This document shows, in pieces, positions 33,725-42,772 of a DNA stretch of 64,000 bases. The first letter of the stretch is position 1; the number at the start of each line of letters is the position of its first letter. The stretch covers positions 274,346-338,345 of the forward strand of contig NZ_LMUH01000013.1 in assembly GCF_009766105.1 (NCBI RefSeq), given 5' to 3'. The notes under the pieces were generated by a model, which saw nothing but the letters and a program-made list of their open reading frames with translations, did not search any database and had not been told where the DNA came from. Position numbers and translations under genes: made by a program. This DNA comes from Granulicella sp. S156 (GTDB lineage Bacteria; Acidobacteriota; Terriglobia; Terriglobales; Acidobacteriaceae).

Positions 33725-35641
33725 TCACGCAGCCGGCGCGCGATTCGTGAAGATGGACTTTCCTCCGCTACGCGCGAGCAGGAACGATTTCAGTCCATGC
33801 AGCTCCTGCGGATCTTCCTGATCAGACCATACGAAAATCTGTGCCTTCCCGTTCCACTTAGCCGCCAGCGATTCCGGCGTCTCGAAGATATGCGGAGCAT
33901 CCGGGAACTTCGCGCCATACCAAAGATTCCCGCTTGGCTCATGTAGAACGTGCACCTGGACTCCGGTATAAAAATTCAGCGTCGACGCCTCATCGTAAGG
34001 GCCATCGATTACGATCACATCTCCCGGCTGATACCGCTGTTGAATCGCCGCCGCCAGGTTGTAGGAGGAGAGGATCGGAGAAAAAATCCCGAAAGAAACG
34101 TGGATACAAGCCAGCAGGACAACCATCATCGCCACTAACCCAATATTCCCCGCCACGGGCCGCCCACGGCGCCTCATGATCCAGTTGCACCCTGTGCCCA
34201 GAAGCAAGGCCAGCGAGGCCCCCAGCAGCGGTAGGCGAAACAGGCCTAACGCCCGCGGGGTCAAATCGAAGACATGTCCCAGCGAAAAGTTATAGTCCTG
34301 AGGATTCGCTTTCAGTAGATCGGCCAGATCCACCCCGGGTGGTGGCGTATGAGAGACGGAGAGGAAGTACATGCCCGCCACAAAGGCGATCACTCCGATG
34401 ACCAACAAGGCAACCGAAGATATCCTCCCGGCCCTGCGATCTTCTTCCGTTGCATCCGGCGCCGATTCACGTGCCAGCCATCCGCCGACCAGCAGCGCCA
34501 GGCCGGGCAAACCGGGGATCGTGTAGTACTCCTGCCGTGTGGAGAAGCTGAAGAACACCAAAATCACCAGAGCCCATAGGAGGAAGAGCAGATTGGCCCG
34601 TTGCTGTGCGTTGAACGGCCGCGCTGCACGGCTCCAGAATGCTGGAACACTGCGCAGCGCCTGCGGCAAAAACGCGCTCCACGGTATCAGCCACACAGCC
34701 AGCAGAACCCAGAACAGCAGCAGAGGAACCGTGTCATAGCCTGGCGGCACACGCTTACCTAAGAAGCGCATCACGTGTTCGTTGATGAAGTAGAACCACA
34801 GGAAGCCGCGCGACTGGCCCGCAGGAGGATTGCGCAGCGCGGCCAGGATGTGCCACGGTGCCGCGATCAGCAGGAACACCAGCGTGCTCGAAATCAGGCG
34901 CATCCGCAGCAGACGCCGCAGGTCTCCAGTGAGCAACAGAAAGAGACCGATCGCACCCACCGGAAAGACCAGTCCAACCAGGCCCTTGGTTAATACGTTG
35001 AGCGCGCATAGTACCGCGAACCCCCAACAGACAAGGCGCGACGGCCGCTCCTGCTCGAGCGATTGCAGGAACAGGTCGTAGCCGAGAGTCAGCCACAGCG
35101 TTACCAGCACCTCGGGAATCAGGAAGCGCGTATAGACATACAACCCGAGGCAGGTAATCAGAGCCACTCCCGCATACAGCCCGCCCGTTTCGCCATAGAT
35201 GCGTCTTCCTAAACGATAGGTGGCCAACGCCAGCGCCAATAGGGCAAGCATCAGTGGCAGGCGTGTGCTCCAATTGCTGATGCCGAAGATCTTGTAACTT
35301 GTGGCCAGGCTCCAATACATCATGGGAGCCTTCTCCAGATAACGGAGCCCGTCCGTATAGAGAGTGACCCAATCATGACGCTGCAGCATCTCGCGCGCTG
35401 CCTCGGCATGCACGGTATCCACGTCATCCAGCAGTGCCGGCCACGAGAGCCCGATCATGTAGATCACCGCCCACAATCCGGCGATCACCACAACGGAAAC
35501 TCGCCAGTCGGCTAGCCGACGGACAGGGCGTCCGGAACGATCGGAATGAATAGCCCGCTCCGTGGCGGCTCCATCACCACTTCGGGTCGTCGTAGCGTCG
35601 GAACCCGGCACGGCGCCGGAGTTCGAGGGGGACGAGATCAT
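33725..35641 (-). CDS. ArnT-like / GT83-family polyprenyl-phosphate glycosyltransferase
   Basis: A 638-residue integral membrane protein. The first periplasmic loop has LDDVDTVHAEAAREML and YLEKAPMMYW, the conserved Asp and lipid-binding residues of the ArnT/PMT family. About a dozen hydrophobic segments follow, then a soluble C-terminal domain. It would move a sugar from an undecaprenyl-phosphate carrier to a lipid or protein at the outer face of the inner membrane. AAGGAG lies about 11 bases before ATG 35641. It is 61 bases downstream of the small transporter pair. Confidence 0.87.
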   Translation of the reverse strand: MISSPSNSGAVPGSDATTTRSGDGAATERAIHSDRSGRPVRRLADWRVSVVVIAGLWAVIYMIGLSWPALLDDVDTVHAEAAREMLQRHDWVTLYTDGLRYLEKAPMMYWSLATSYKIFGISNWSTRLPLMLALLALALATYRLGRRIYGETGGLYAGVALITCLGLYVYTRFLIPEVLVTLWLTLGYDLFLQSLEQERPSRLVCWGFAVLCALNVLTKGLVGLVFPVGAIGLFLLLTGDLRRLLRMRLISSTLVFLLIAAPWHILAALRNPPAGQSRGFLWFYFINEHVMRFLGKRVPPGYDTVPLLLFWVLLAVWLIPWSAFLPQALRSVPAFWSRAARPFNAQQRANLLFLLWALVILVFFSFSTRQEYYTIPGLPGLALLVGGWLARESAPDATEEDRRAGRISSVALLVIGVIAFVAGMYFLSVSHTPPPGVDLADLLKANPQDYNFSLGHVFDLTPRALGLFRLPLLGASLALLLGTGCNWIMRRRGRPVAGNIGLVAMMVVLLACIHVSFGIFSPILSSYNLAAAIQQRYQPGDVIVIDGPYDEASTLNFYTGVQVHVLHEPSGNLWYGAKFPDAPHIFETPESLAAKWNGKAQIFVWSDQEDPQELHGLKSFLLARSGGKSIFTNRAPAA

Positions 35642-35702
35642 GGGGTGCGATTCTCCTTATTCGCGTTATTGCCGGTATGATGCGCCGACCCTGCTTCCCG
35701 GT

Positions 35703-36086
35703 TCAGCTGAAGGTCAGAATCAGTACGCCGCAAAACACAAAAACGGTGGCCAGCCAGCGCCGGCGGCTCACCACTTCTTTCAGAAAAAACTTAGCGGCCA
35801 CGGCATTGGTGATGTACGTGAGCGCAGCCGAAGCCGGGCCCATCAGGCTCAGGTCCGCCCACGAGAGGCCGATGAGATTGCTGAAAAAGGCGATGGCCAT
35901 GAAGAAGATTCCCGCAAAGAGCACACCGCTGGAGAGCACTCGAAGAAACATCTGTATCCATCCTCGGTGGCGGCGAAGCTCATCCAGGTCCCCGATGCGA
36001 CGCATGGCCAGCGCGACCAGAACATCTCCGGCAGTGGCGGCGCAAACGGTAATCGCGATGCATAGCCATATGTACACCGCTCTCAT
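35703..36086 (-). CDS. EamA/SMR-type small transporter, ArnF-like
   Basis: A 127-residue protein with four membrane helices (about 5-27, 45-70, 76-95, 108-126) and the SMR/EamA-like ending RRWLATVFVFCGVLILTFS. Its start overlaps the end of a sister gene by four bases. The tandem pair next to an ArnT-like transferase mirrors ArnE/ArnF, the flippase for undecaprenyl-phosphate-linked aminoarabinose. The role is inferred from this arrangement. A drug-efflux SMR function is possible but less likely. Confidence 0.75.
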   Translation of the reverse strand: MRAVYIWLCIAITVCAATAGDVLVALAMRRIGDLDELRRHRGWIQMFLRVLSSGVLFAGIFFMAIAFFSNLIGLSWADLSLMGPASAALTYITNAVAAKFFLKEVVSRRRWLATVFVFCGVLILTFS

Positions 36087-36508
36087 CGGCCTGCCTCCTC
36101 TGGATTCACGTTGGGAACAGGCTCTGGCGTATCCCCCGTGCGCGCGGGTTCTCCGGCAACCAGTCCAACCCCAAGGACGATGAACAGAATCCCCGACCAG
36201 CGCTCTCGTCCGACATGCTCATGTAGCCAGAAGATGGAGAGCAGCGTCATCACGACATAGCTGATGGCCGTTGCCGGCATCACGTAGCTCAGATCGGCAA
36301 ACGAGAGCGCCGTCATGTAGCTCCACATGAAGACGATCAGAGAAAAAATTCCAAGCAGGATGTAGGGATTGGGCAGCATCGCGAAGACATTCAGGAGGTG
36401 ATGAATATCGATCGCGCCGGACGTCTTCATGCCGTGCGATAGCAGCGCGTCTCCGCTGGACCCAAAAACTACCATGGAGAGAATCACAAGGTATTTACGA
36501 AAGCTCAA
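36083..36508 (-). CDS. EamA/SMR-type small transporter, ArnE-like
   Basis: A 141-residue, four-helix membrane protein of the same fold as the gene it overlaps (ALSFADLSYVMPATAISYVV, SGILFIVLGVGLVAGE). The C-terminal 20 residues are polar and Pro/Glu-rich. It probably forms a heterodimer with the neighbouring protein. It is the first gene of the envelope cluster that reads into the ArnT-like and GT21 genes. Confidence 0.75.
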   Translation of the reverse strand: MSFRKYLVILSMVVFGSSGDALLSHGMKTSGAIDIHHLLNVFAMLPNPYILLGIFSLIVFMWSYMTALSFADLSYVMPATAISYVVMTLLSIFWLHEHVGRERWSGILFIVLGVGLVAGEPARTGDTPEPVPNVNPEEAGR

Positions 36509-36794
36509 AGGTTCTCACCAAAAGGCTGATGGAGGCGTAGTGGCAGTTCTCCCCGGCTCGCCTCGCAGCTCGGGGTAGGATTCTTGCGCTAGCAACGCAA
36601 AAATCACCGGTCTGTACATCCATTATTGCCGAAACCACAGTTGCAGAACAGGCACCCACCTTTACCGATGTGCTGTCTGACAGCGCATCGGCGATCTCGC
36701 AACCACTAGCTTTGTTTTGATGGCGGCGCTTCAGCCCCGCCGTCAGAACTGCACAGCTATGGATGAACGTGTACGCTTCCCCAGGACCTATCCT

Positions 36795-37922
36795 CTATTT
36801 GGCCCAAAGGAATCGCCGCTGTAGCCATGCACGCACTGGCTCGTCATAGAGTTTCAAGCAGGCATAGGCAATGGTCACGCTGCTGACCAGGAGCAGGATG
36901 CCCAACAACACTCCCGTACGTACGGAAGCGTGATGATCATGCGTCCAGGCCGTATAGAAATAGATCAACGGGTAGTGAGTGATATAGAGCGGATACGAGA
37001 TCTCCCCGCAGAACTTGCAAACCTTGATGGAGATCCTTCCCGTAACCTCATCGCCCGCACCCATGGAAACAATCACCGGGAAAAGAACAATGATGCAGAA
37101 CGACTCATAGAGTCCGTTCATCCATACATGGGCAGGCCCGCCAATTCTGGGAATGGCAAAAATGACGATGAGCATCAGGCTGCATAGACCGAAGGCTCCC
37201 TTGACATGAATCCGCTTGCCCAGCCGCTGCAGCAGGATGCCTGCAAAGAACGGATACAGCAAGCGAGCAGCGCCGATGTGCATCTCTCGTATATCGACCG
37301 CCCAACCGCCGATCACATCGCCACGGCCACCCATCACCGCAAGATGCACCAGGAAAACACCCGCCAGGAACACCAGAACGCCGAGTGCCTTATTGGAAAG
37401 CTTCCGGAGGCCCACGGCATAGAGAATGTTGGCGACATACTCCCAGAAGAGCGACCATGCCGGTCCATCCAGCGGATGCATCTCCTGCCAGCCGCGAATA
37501 TCCATCGAAGGCAAAAGGGGAATCAAAGTAAAGCCGACGACCATCACCACCAGCATCTTCCACACTGGCGTAGTAGCAATCAGTGGAAAGGTGGGAGAGC
37601 GCTGCAGGTAGAAGAAGATAGCCCCAATCACGCTTCCCGCGATAACCATAGGTTGCAGCCGGATCAGGCGACGCTTATAAAACTCCCACTGCGTCATCTT
37701 TCCCCAGCGGTCATCGTAGGCATAGGAGACGACAAACCCAGAGAGCAGGAAAAAGAAGTCGACGGCCAGGTAGCCATGATTGATCGGCTGTAGGAATCGA
37801 TTGCCTGGGCCATACCCCTCGAAGGTATGGAAGATGACGACCATGAGCGCCGCCACGCCGCGCAATCCGTCGAGGATTTCGTAGTGGCTCTTAGTTTTGA
37901 GGATTGCAGTGCCTTGATTCAT
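36795..37922 (-). CDS. Acyltransferase-3 family membrane protein (OafA/YrhL type)
   Basis: A 375-residue polytopic protein with the family N-terminus YEILDGLRGVAALMVVIFHT, including the conserved His of the catalytic region, and about ten hydrophobic segments. Such enzymes O-acylate surface sugars or other exported molecules. It ends 287 bases upstream of the ArnE-like gene, so it could modify the same envelope product, but a separate promoter is likely. ATG 37922 has only a weak ribosome site. Confidence 0.87.
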   Translation of the reverse strand: MNQGTAILKTKSHYEILDGLRGVAALMVVIFHTFEGYGPGNRFLQPINHGYLAVDFFFLLSGFVVSYAYDDRWGKMTQWEFYKRRLIRLQPMVIAGSVIGAIFFYLQRSPTFPLIATTPVWKMLVVMVVGFTLIPLLPSMDIRGWQEMHPLDGPAWSLFWEYVANILYAVGLRKLSNKALGVLVFLAGVFLVHLAVMGGRGDVIGGWAVDIREMHIGAARLLYPFFAGILLQRLGKRIHVKGAFGLCSLMLIVIFAIPRIGGPAHVWMNGLYESFCIIVLFPVIVSMGAGDEVTGRISIKVCKFCGEISYPLYITHYPLIYFYTAWTHDHHASVRTGVLLGILLLVSSVTIAYACLKLYDEPVRAWLQRRFLWAK

Positions 37923-38321
37923 GATGTGCTGATCAGCTTACATGGGATGACCCCGAGATTGCACTTACAGCAATAGGGAACTCCTCGAGTACTACAGCTG
38001 TACTTACAGACCTAACCAAAAAGCCTGTCATTTCGACCGACCAACGGGAGCGGAGAAACCCCTTGAGGCAGAGCGTGATGCAAATGTTTGTGGCGCGCTT
38101 TGCGTTTAGAAACCCCTGTATCTCAGTTACCGTAAATTCGTCATCCTGAGCGGAGCGTCCCAGCCTTTGGGGACGCGGAGTCGAAGGACCCCGAAAGTCC
38201 TCACGCAACCTCTGTGGCCTATTCCTTTTCGACCTATGTATCTGTGGCGCAGGAGCGGCATGAATTCCTGAAATAGGGCCACGTAGGCCCAAGGCTAAAC
38301 CCGCTCTATTTCATTCCCAGC
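37923..38321. other. Gene-free stretch with dispersed repeats
   Basis: It contains one copy of the repeat with core TCATTTCGACCGACCAACGG (about 38030-38062), shared with 51740, and one copy of the CATCCTGAGCGGAGCG...GAGTCGAAGG type (about 38126-38195), with a GGGACG/CGTCCC hairpin inside. No gene is supported. Confidence 0.6.
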
Positions 38322-39932
38322 TCAATCCTTGACGCGTGCAACCTCACCAGCGGACTCATACGTCGTGGACATCGGCAAAAAGACGCGAACGGTCGTGCCA
38401 TGATCTTCCGCGCCTTGTCTGCTTTCGATCTCGATCCTGCCCCCGTGGCCTTCGACAAACTGCTTTGCCACAAACAAGCCAATGCCTGTTCCTACAACGC
38501 TGCGAGTAGTGAAGAAGGCTTCAAACACTCTTGGCATATCAGCTTCCGCGATCCCGGCACCGTCATCCTGAATGGTCAGGACGATGCCGTCTTCGGGCTC
38601 TGCCGCATCTTCCACAGAGACGGACAGGACGCCACCCGTTGGCATCGCGTAAATCGAGTTCACCATGAGGTTTGAGACCACCTGCGTCATCTCGCCGCGA
38701 CGCAGCACAATCTTTCTCGACGAATGAAGTGCTTTCTTTACCTGAATGCCCGTAGCCGTACATCGTGGCCCATAGATGGTGATGGCATGGAGGACGATAT
38801 CTGCAATAGCGACAGCGTTCGCGGCTGCATGTTCGCGGTAATAGCCAAGCGTCTGCTTGGCGATATGCGCGACACGTCCGAGTTCGGTATCGATGGCCTG
38901 GAAATAACTGATACCGACCGGATCGGTGATCATGGGGCCAATAAGGTAGAGGAGGTTCATCACCGCTTCGAGAGGGTTGTTGATCTCATGGGCGATCGTC
39001 GCCGCCATGCGCCCGGTGGCTGCAATCTTTTCTGCCTGCAATAGGGATTGCTCCATCCGTTTGCGTATGGAAACATCGCGCAAAATCTTGGAGGCTCCGA
39101 TCACCCTGCCGCGCTCGTCTCTTACCGGTGAAATAGTGAGAGAAACATCGATCAATTGACCGCTCTTGGTAAGGCGCGCTGTTTCGAAATGCTCGACACG
39201 GCGTCCGGCACGAATACTGTCCATGATGGTCTTTTCATCGGAATGAAGATCGTCTGGAATCAGTTTGAGAATCGAGCTGCCAATCATCTCTTCCGCCGAA
39301 TAACCGAAAAGGCGAATAGCGGCCGCGTTCCAGCTCGTAATGATGCCATTCAGATCTTTGCTCAAAATCACATCGTCGGAGGAGTCGACAATGGCCGCGA
39401 GTTCTCCCAGCCGCCGAGCCCCCATCACGATCTCGGCAGTGTTGCGGAAGGCGTCGTAAACCCCTGCGATCACACCACCTTCGTAGACCGGGATGAGGGA
39501 ATAGCTCCAATAATGGTCTTCGAGAACACCATGGAAGAGGGTCGGGATGAACATGTTATCCCGTACCGCCGTCTCCCCTCGGTAGAAGCAGGCTTCGAGA
39601 TCGCCGCTCACGAGGTCCCATGCCTCGTGGAAGACATCCCGATACAGGCCGCCAAGGGCGCTCGGATGCTTCTCTGTCAAAGTGGGAATGGCCGCGTCGT
39701 TATAAAGGAACACCATCTCCGGCCCCCACGAGAGGATCGTTGGAAACGGCGAATGCAACATGAGATTCACGGTCGCGAGTAAGGTCTCGGACCAGCCTTC
39801 AATCGGCCCAAGAGGTGTCTCCGACCAACTGTGCGCACGAATGCGGCCAGCCAACTCACTGTCCCCGATAATCAAGGCCTTCGTCCGCGTTGTGAGAGCC
39901 TGTTGGCCCATGGAAATTGGAAGATCAGGCAT
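38322..39932 (-). CDS. PAS-domain sensor histidine kinase
   Basis: About 536 residues from ATG 39932. The N-terminal 150 residues form a GAF/PAS-like sensor (WSETPLGPIEGWSETLLATV, FLYNDAA). A canonical PAS follows (IVDSSDDVILSKDLNGIITS to about 320). The dimerisation histidine is in ATIAHEINNP, and the ATPase has N (LMVNSI), G1 (DDGAGI) and G2 (GTGIGLFVAKQF) boxes. No membrane helix is visible, so it is a soluble kinase. No response regulator is adjacent. A longer frame from 40058 is not supported. Confidence 0.88.
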   Translation of the reverse strand: MPDLPISMGQQALTTRTKALIIGDSELAGRIRAHSWSETPLGPIEGWSETLLATVNLMLHSPFPTILSWGPEMVFLYNDAAIPTLTEKHPSALGGLYRDVFHEAWDLVSGDLEACFYRGETAVRDNMFIPTLFHGVLEDHYWSYSLIPVYEGGVIAGVYDAFRNTAEIVMGARRLGELAAIVDSSDDVILSKDLNGIITSWNAAAIRLFGYSAEEMIGSSILKLIPDDLHSDEKTIMDSIRAGRRVEHFETARLTKSGQLIDVSLTISPVRDERGRVIGASKILRDVSIRKRMEQSLLQAEKIAATGRMAATIAHEINNPLEAVMNLLYLIGPMITDPVGISYFQAIDTELGRVAHIAKQTLGYYREHAAANAVAIADIVLHAITIYGPRCTATGIQVKKALHSSRKIVLRRGEMTQVVSNLMVNSIYAMPTGGVLSVSVEDAAEPEDGIVLTIQDDGAGIAEADMPRVFEAFFTTRSVVGTGIGLFVAKQFVEGHGGRIEIESRQGAEDHGTTVRVFLPMSTTYESAGEVARVKD

Positions 39933-40366
39933 CGTGCATTCGTATGCTATTGAAGTTTCGAACACCGACCTGGCTTCGCACGAGTAGCGACGATGCGGAA
40001 AGGTCAACAGCTTACATCCTAGTCCAGGCGAGCATATATCGGTCGCGCCACACATCAATCGGGGCTTCAGCAGCTTTTGCTTTGAGGGGGCGGGGCTTCA
40101 GCCCTGCCGTCAGGACATCCCCGCTAAAAGCGGCTTCAGCCGCAGAGGGAATGACGCCAGGCGCGCCACGAATTGGGTGTCACCTTCACGCACATTCTTT
40201 GCGATTCGGCATGCGTGCAGGCTGCCCGGCCTTTATCTTCCAGCAAACTGTAACGCTACGCCTGCGATGGGCACCATCTATCGAGCGCATTCGCTACTCC
40301 AGTCCACTGCGACCCAGTCCATTGCGGCATAGTGCAGCAGTGCGCCAGGAAAAAAGGAGATACACG
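39933..40366. other. Gene-free stretch with dispersed repeats
   Basis: It contains a copy of the GGGGCTTCAGCC palindrome family at about 40086-40150 (GGCGGGGCTTCAGCCCTGCC, then CGGCTTCAGCCGCAGAGG) and flanking text resembling the GCCACACATCAATCGGG repeat. The last 30 bases hold the ribosome site of the next gene. Confidence 0.6.
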
Positions 40367-41311
40367 ATGTTAAAGAAAGTGAAGCTTATCTACTGCGCTG
40401 GTTTACTTGGGCTGTCCACGTATTCCATGGCGTACGCACAAACCATCAAGAGCCAGGCCGCCCTCGTCCACCCCGATTGGGTACAGATTCCAGGTGAGTT
40501 GATCCGCCCGGAATGTGTGCATGAAATCCCAAACGGCGCCAAGGTTGAGACTGTAGAGGGCAAAATTACCGGCGATGTAACTGTGAATGGCGCACTCCTC
40601 GCTCACTATGAGCCTTGCACGGAAGAAGCCGTCGCTACCCGTCACCCGTCGCCCAGCGAGAACCGTGTTGCCCACACTCCTGGCCTCAATGGCTGGGTCG
40701 AAGCCGCACAATGGGATGACACGAATCAGAACGTCGATCTCATCTACGGAAATTGGACAGTGCCCTCCAACCCCTCGGAAAACGGTGGTCTGATCTATCT
40801 GTTCAATGGCCTTGAGCCTTCGGTCCAGACCTATATCCTGCAGCCTGTTCTTCAGTATGGCTCGGGCTATGCGGGAGGCGGCAACTACTGGGCCATCGCC
40901 AGTTGGCTCGTGGGCACGAACTATGTCTTCCATAGCCCGCTGGAGACCGTTAATCCCGGTGACTCGCTCTTCGGATATACCGAGGTGACCGGTACTTCAG
41001 GCAGCACTCTCGATTGGAGAGTGGAAGGCGAGGATGAAACCACAGGCGCTTATTCGTGGATCACAACCAGCACCTCAGGGCTCGAGTGGTCCTGGGCGTA
41101 TGCTGCGGTCCTCGAGGCCTACGGCATAAGCTCCTGCTCCCAGCTCCCGGCTAACCTCCACGACACATTTACAGGCACTGAGGTCTACCAGGGAACTACG
41201 TCCTACACTCTCGAGACGCCGGGCTGGTATGGCGCAATATACGATACCGGAGGCCTCTCGTGCGGCTTCGGGGTTGGCGTCTCCGGAACTACGTCGACTG
41301 TGTACTACTAA
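40367..41311 (+). CDS. Secreted G1-peptidase-like (eqolisin-like) beta-sandwich protein
   Basis: A 314-residue protein from ATG 40367, with AAGGAG just upstream and a signal peptide ending at AYAQ. After an 80-residue propeptide-like region the core reads NGWVEAAQWDD, YGNWTVPSNP, LFNGLEPSVQTYILQPVLQYG and YWAIASWL. This resembles the strand pattern of G1 peptidases and related secreted proteins, with a possible Gln in ILQPV. I cannot confirm the catalytic Glu. It could be a structural lectin-like protein instead. An in-frame extension upstream to 39917 has no support. Confidence 0.55.
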   Translation: MLKKVKLIYCAGLLGLSTYSMAYAQTIKSQAALVHPDWVQIPGELIRPECVHEIPNGAKVETVEGKITGDVTVNGALLAHYEPCTEEAVATRHPSPSENRVAHTPGLNGWVEAAQWDDTNQNVDLIYGNWTVPSNPSENGGLIYLFNGLEPSVQTYILQPVLQYGSGYAGGGNYWAIASWLVGTNYVFHSPLETVNPGDSLFGYTEVTGTSGSTLDWRVEGEDETTGAYSWITTSTSGLEWSWAYAAVLEAYGISSCSQLPANLHDTFTGTEVYQGTTSYTLETPGWYGAIYDTGGLSCGFGVGVSGTTSTVYY

Positions 41312-41335
41312 ACCATGTCAAACTTCATCACCCTG

Positions 41336-41436
41336 GACTACGTAACAAGATCAGAGAAGAGGGCTGAAAGTCCGACCTCTCGGTCGCACCACAAATTGGG
41401 TGCCCCATCCTTTCGCGCTTTTGCGAAAGGGTGGGG
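41336..41436. repeat. Dispersed repeat with strong hairpin between convergent genes
   Basis: The left part (about 41341-41395) carries GAAGAGGGCTGAAAGTCCGA, a repeat seen again near 50035, 52210 and 53120. The right part forms a 14-bp hairpin, CCCCATCCTTTCGC (41403-41416) with GCGAAAGGGTGGGG (41423-41436). It lies between two converging genes and could act as a bidirectional terminator, but has no T-run. Confidence 0.6.
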
Positions 41437-41589
41437 TATTGCTGCTGAGCGAACACCGCAAATCTTCGCAGCGCGCTCTGCGTCAGGGGTATCGCCTGCA
41501 AGGGCGACCGCTTTTAAATTGTAGTGGCGAGTCCACACCTGGAGCTACGTGACTCGATTCCGATAAGCGGGTACGCCTACCCACAGCAC

Positions 41590-42591
41590 CTACTCCGAAA
41601 TCATCCCAATCGTCTTCAGCCACGTCTCCACCAACTGAGGCCATGCTGTCACTGGAAGTTTTGTACGCCGCAGTCCGAACGCGTGCCCTCCCTGGGCATA
41701 CAAATGCATCTCCACGGGAACACCGGCGTTCTTCAGTGCAATGTAGTAAGCCAGCGAATCGTCTACGTTGTCCACGTGGTCATCCTCGTTCTGCAGCAAG
41801 AACGTAGGAGGCGTCTGTGCGGTCACTGGAATTTCAGGATTCAACGCAAGATGTCCATCGACGCCTGCCGGATGAGGAACCACAAACTTTTTGGTGCCTC
41901 GTTTCGCATCCCATTCCGCCGCCGCAAGCGACAGATGACCTGGATAGATAGGCACCGCAAAGTCCGGCCGGCAGCTTTCTTTGTCGGCGGCATCGACAAC
42001 CGGATATAAACGTTTCGCGTAGTGCGTGCTGATCGCTGCCGACAGATGCCCGCCCGACGAAAACCCGAGCACGCCAATCTTGTGAGGATCGATGTGCCAC
42101 TCCGCCGCGTGAAAACGCACTAGCCCCATTGCCCTCTGTGCATCTTCCAGCGCCATCGGTGACTCCGGATACGGTCCCGATTTCGGATACGGCCCCACCT
42201 CCGTCACGCGATATTTCAACAGCACACACGTGACCCCTATCGGCGTCAGCCAGTCGCAAACTTCGGTGCCTTCAAGGTCGATGGCAAGTGTCTGATAACC
42301 CCCGCCAGGAAACACGACTACTGCAGCGCCGGTATTCTTTCCCTTCGGCGAATAGACCGTGATCGTGGGCCGCGTCACATCGTTCACTCCAACCGCCGGT
42401 CTACCGCCGGGAAGAAAGTCTTTCCCCGACGTCTCCATGTACTCTGGTCCTCGCACCGGCTGCGGATCAGGAGCCGCCCCCGGCCATATCGGTATCTGTG
42501 TATGTCCCGGCGAGGGCTGCCACACAGGCTTCTGCGCGCTCAGACTGCCAAACGCAGCCATAACACAAAAGGCAAAGATCAAAGACTTCAT
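41590..42591 (-). CDS. Secreted alpha/beta hydrolase (BD-FAE / acetyl-xylan-esterase-like)
   Basis: A 333-residue protein. A signal peptide (MKSLIFAFCVMAAFGSLSAQ) is followed by an alpha/beta-hydrolase with oxyanion motif FPGGGYQ, nucleophile Ser in GFSSGG, an acidic NEDDHVDN loop and the active-site His in GGHAFGL. Relatives de-esterify hemicellulose. The acyl group and sugar are not known. GGGGGA stands five bases before ATG 42591. It is convergent with the G1-like gene. Confidence 0.87.
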   Translation of the reverse strand: MKSLIFAFCVMAAFGSLSAQKPVWQPSPGHTQIPIWPGAAPDPQPVRGPEYMETSGKDFLPGGRPAVGVNDVTRPTITVYSPKGKNTGAAVVVFPGGGYQTLAIDLEGTEVCDWLTPIGVTCVLLKYRVTEVGPYPKSGPYPESPMALEDAQRAMGLVRFHAAEWHIDPHKIGVLGFSSGGHLSAAISTHYAKRLYPVVDAADKESCRPDFAVPIYPGHLSLAAAEWDAKRGTKKFVVPHPAGVDGHLALNPEIPVTAQTPPTFLLQNEDDHVDNVDDSLAYYIALKNAGVPVEMHLYAQGGHAFGLRRTKLPVTAWPQLVETWLKTIGMISE

Positions 42592-42772
42592 CGCAATCCC
42601 CCAGAGGCAGGATAGAGCAACACGAATCTCTTACCTGCAGAGAGAAGCGCCCACGCCGCAACCGATGCGGGCTCCACGGACCGCAAGGGTGAGAATCAGA
42701 GCGAAGGAGGTACGATTCATCGTCTGTCGTGTTGTCTGTAGGATTCGCACCGTATTCTCCTGCTCCTGATAC

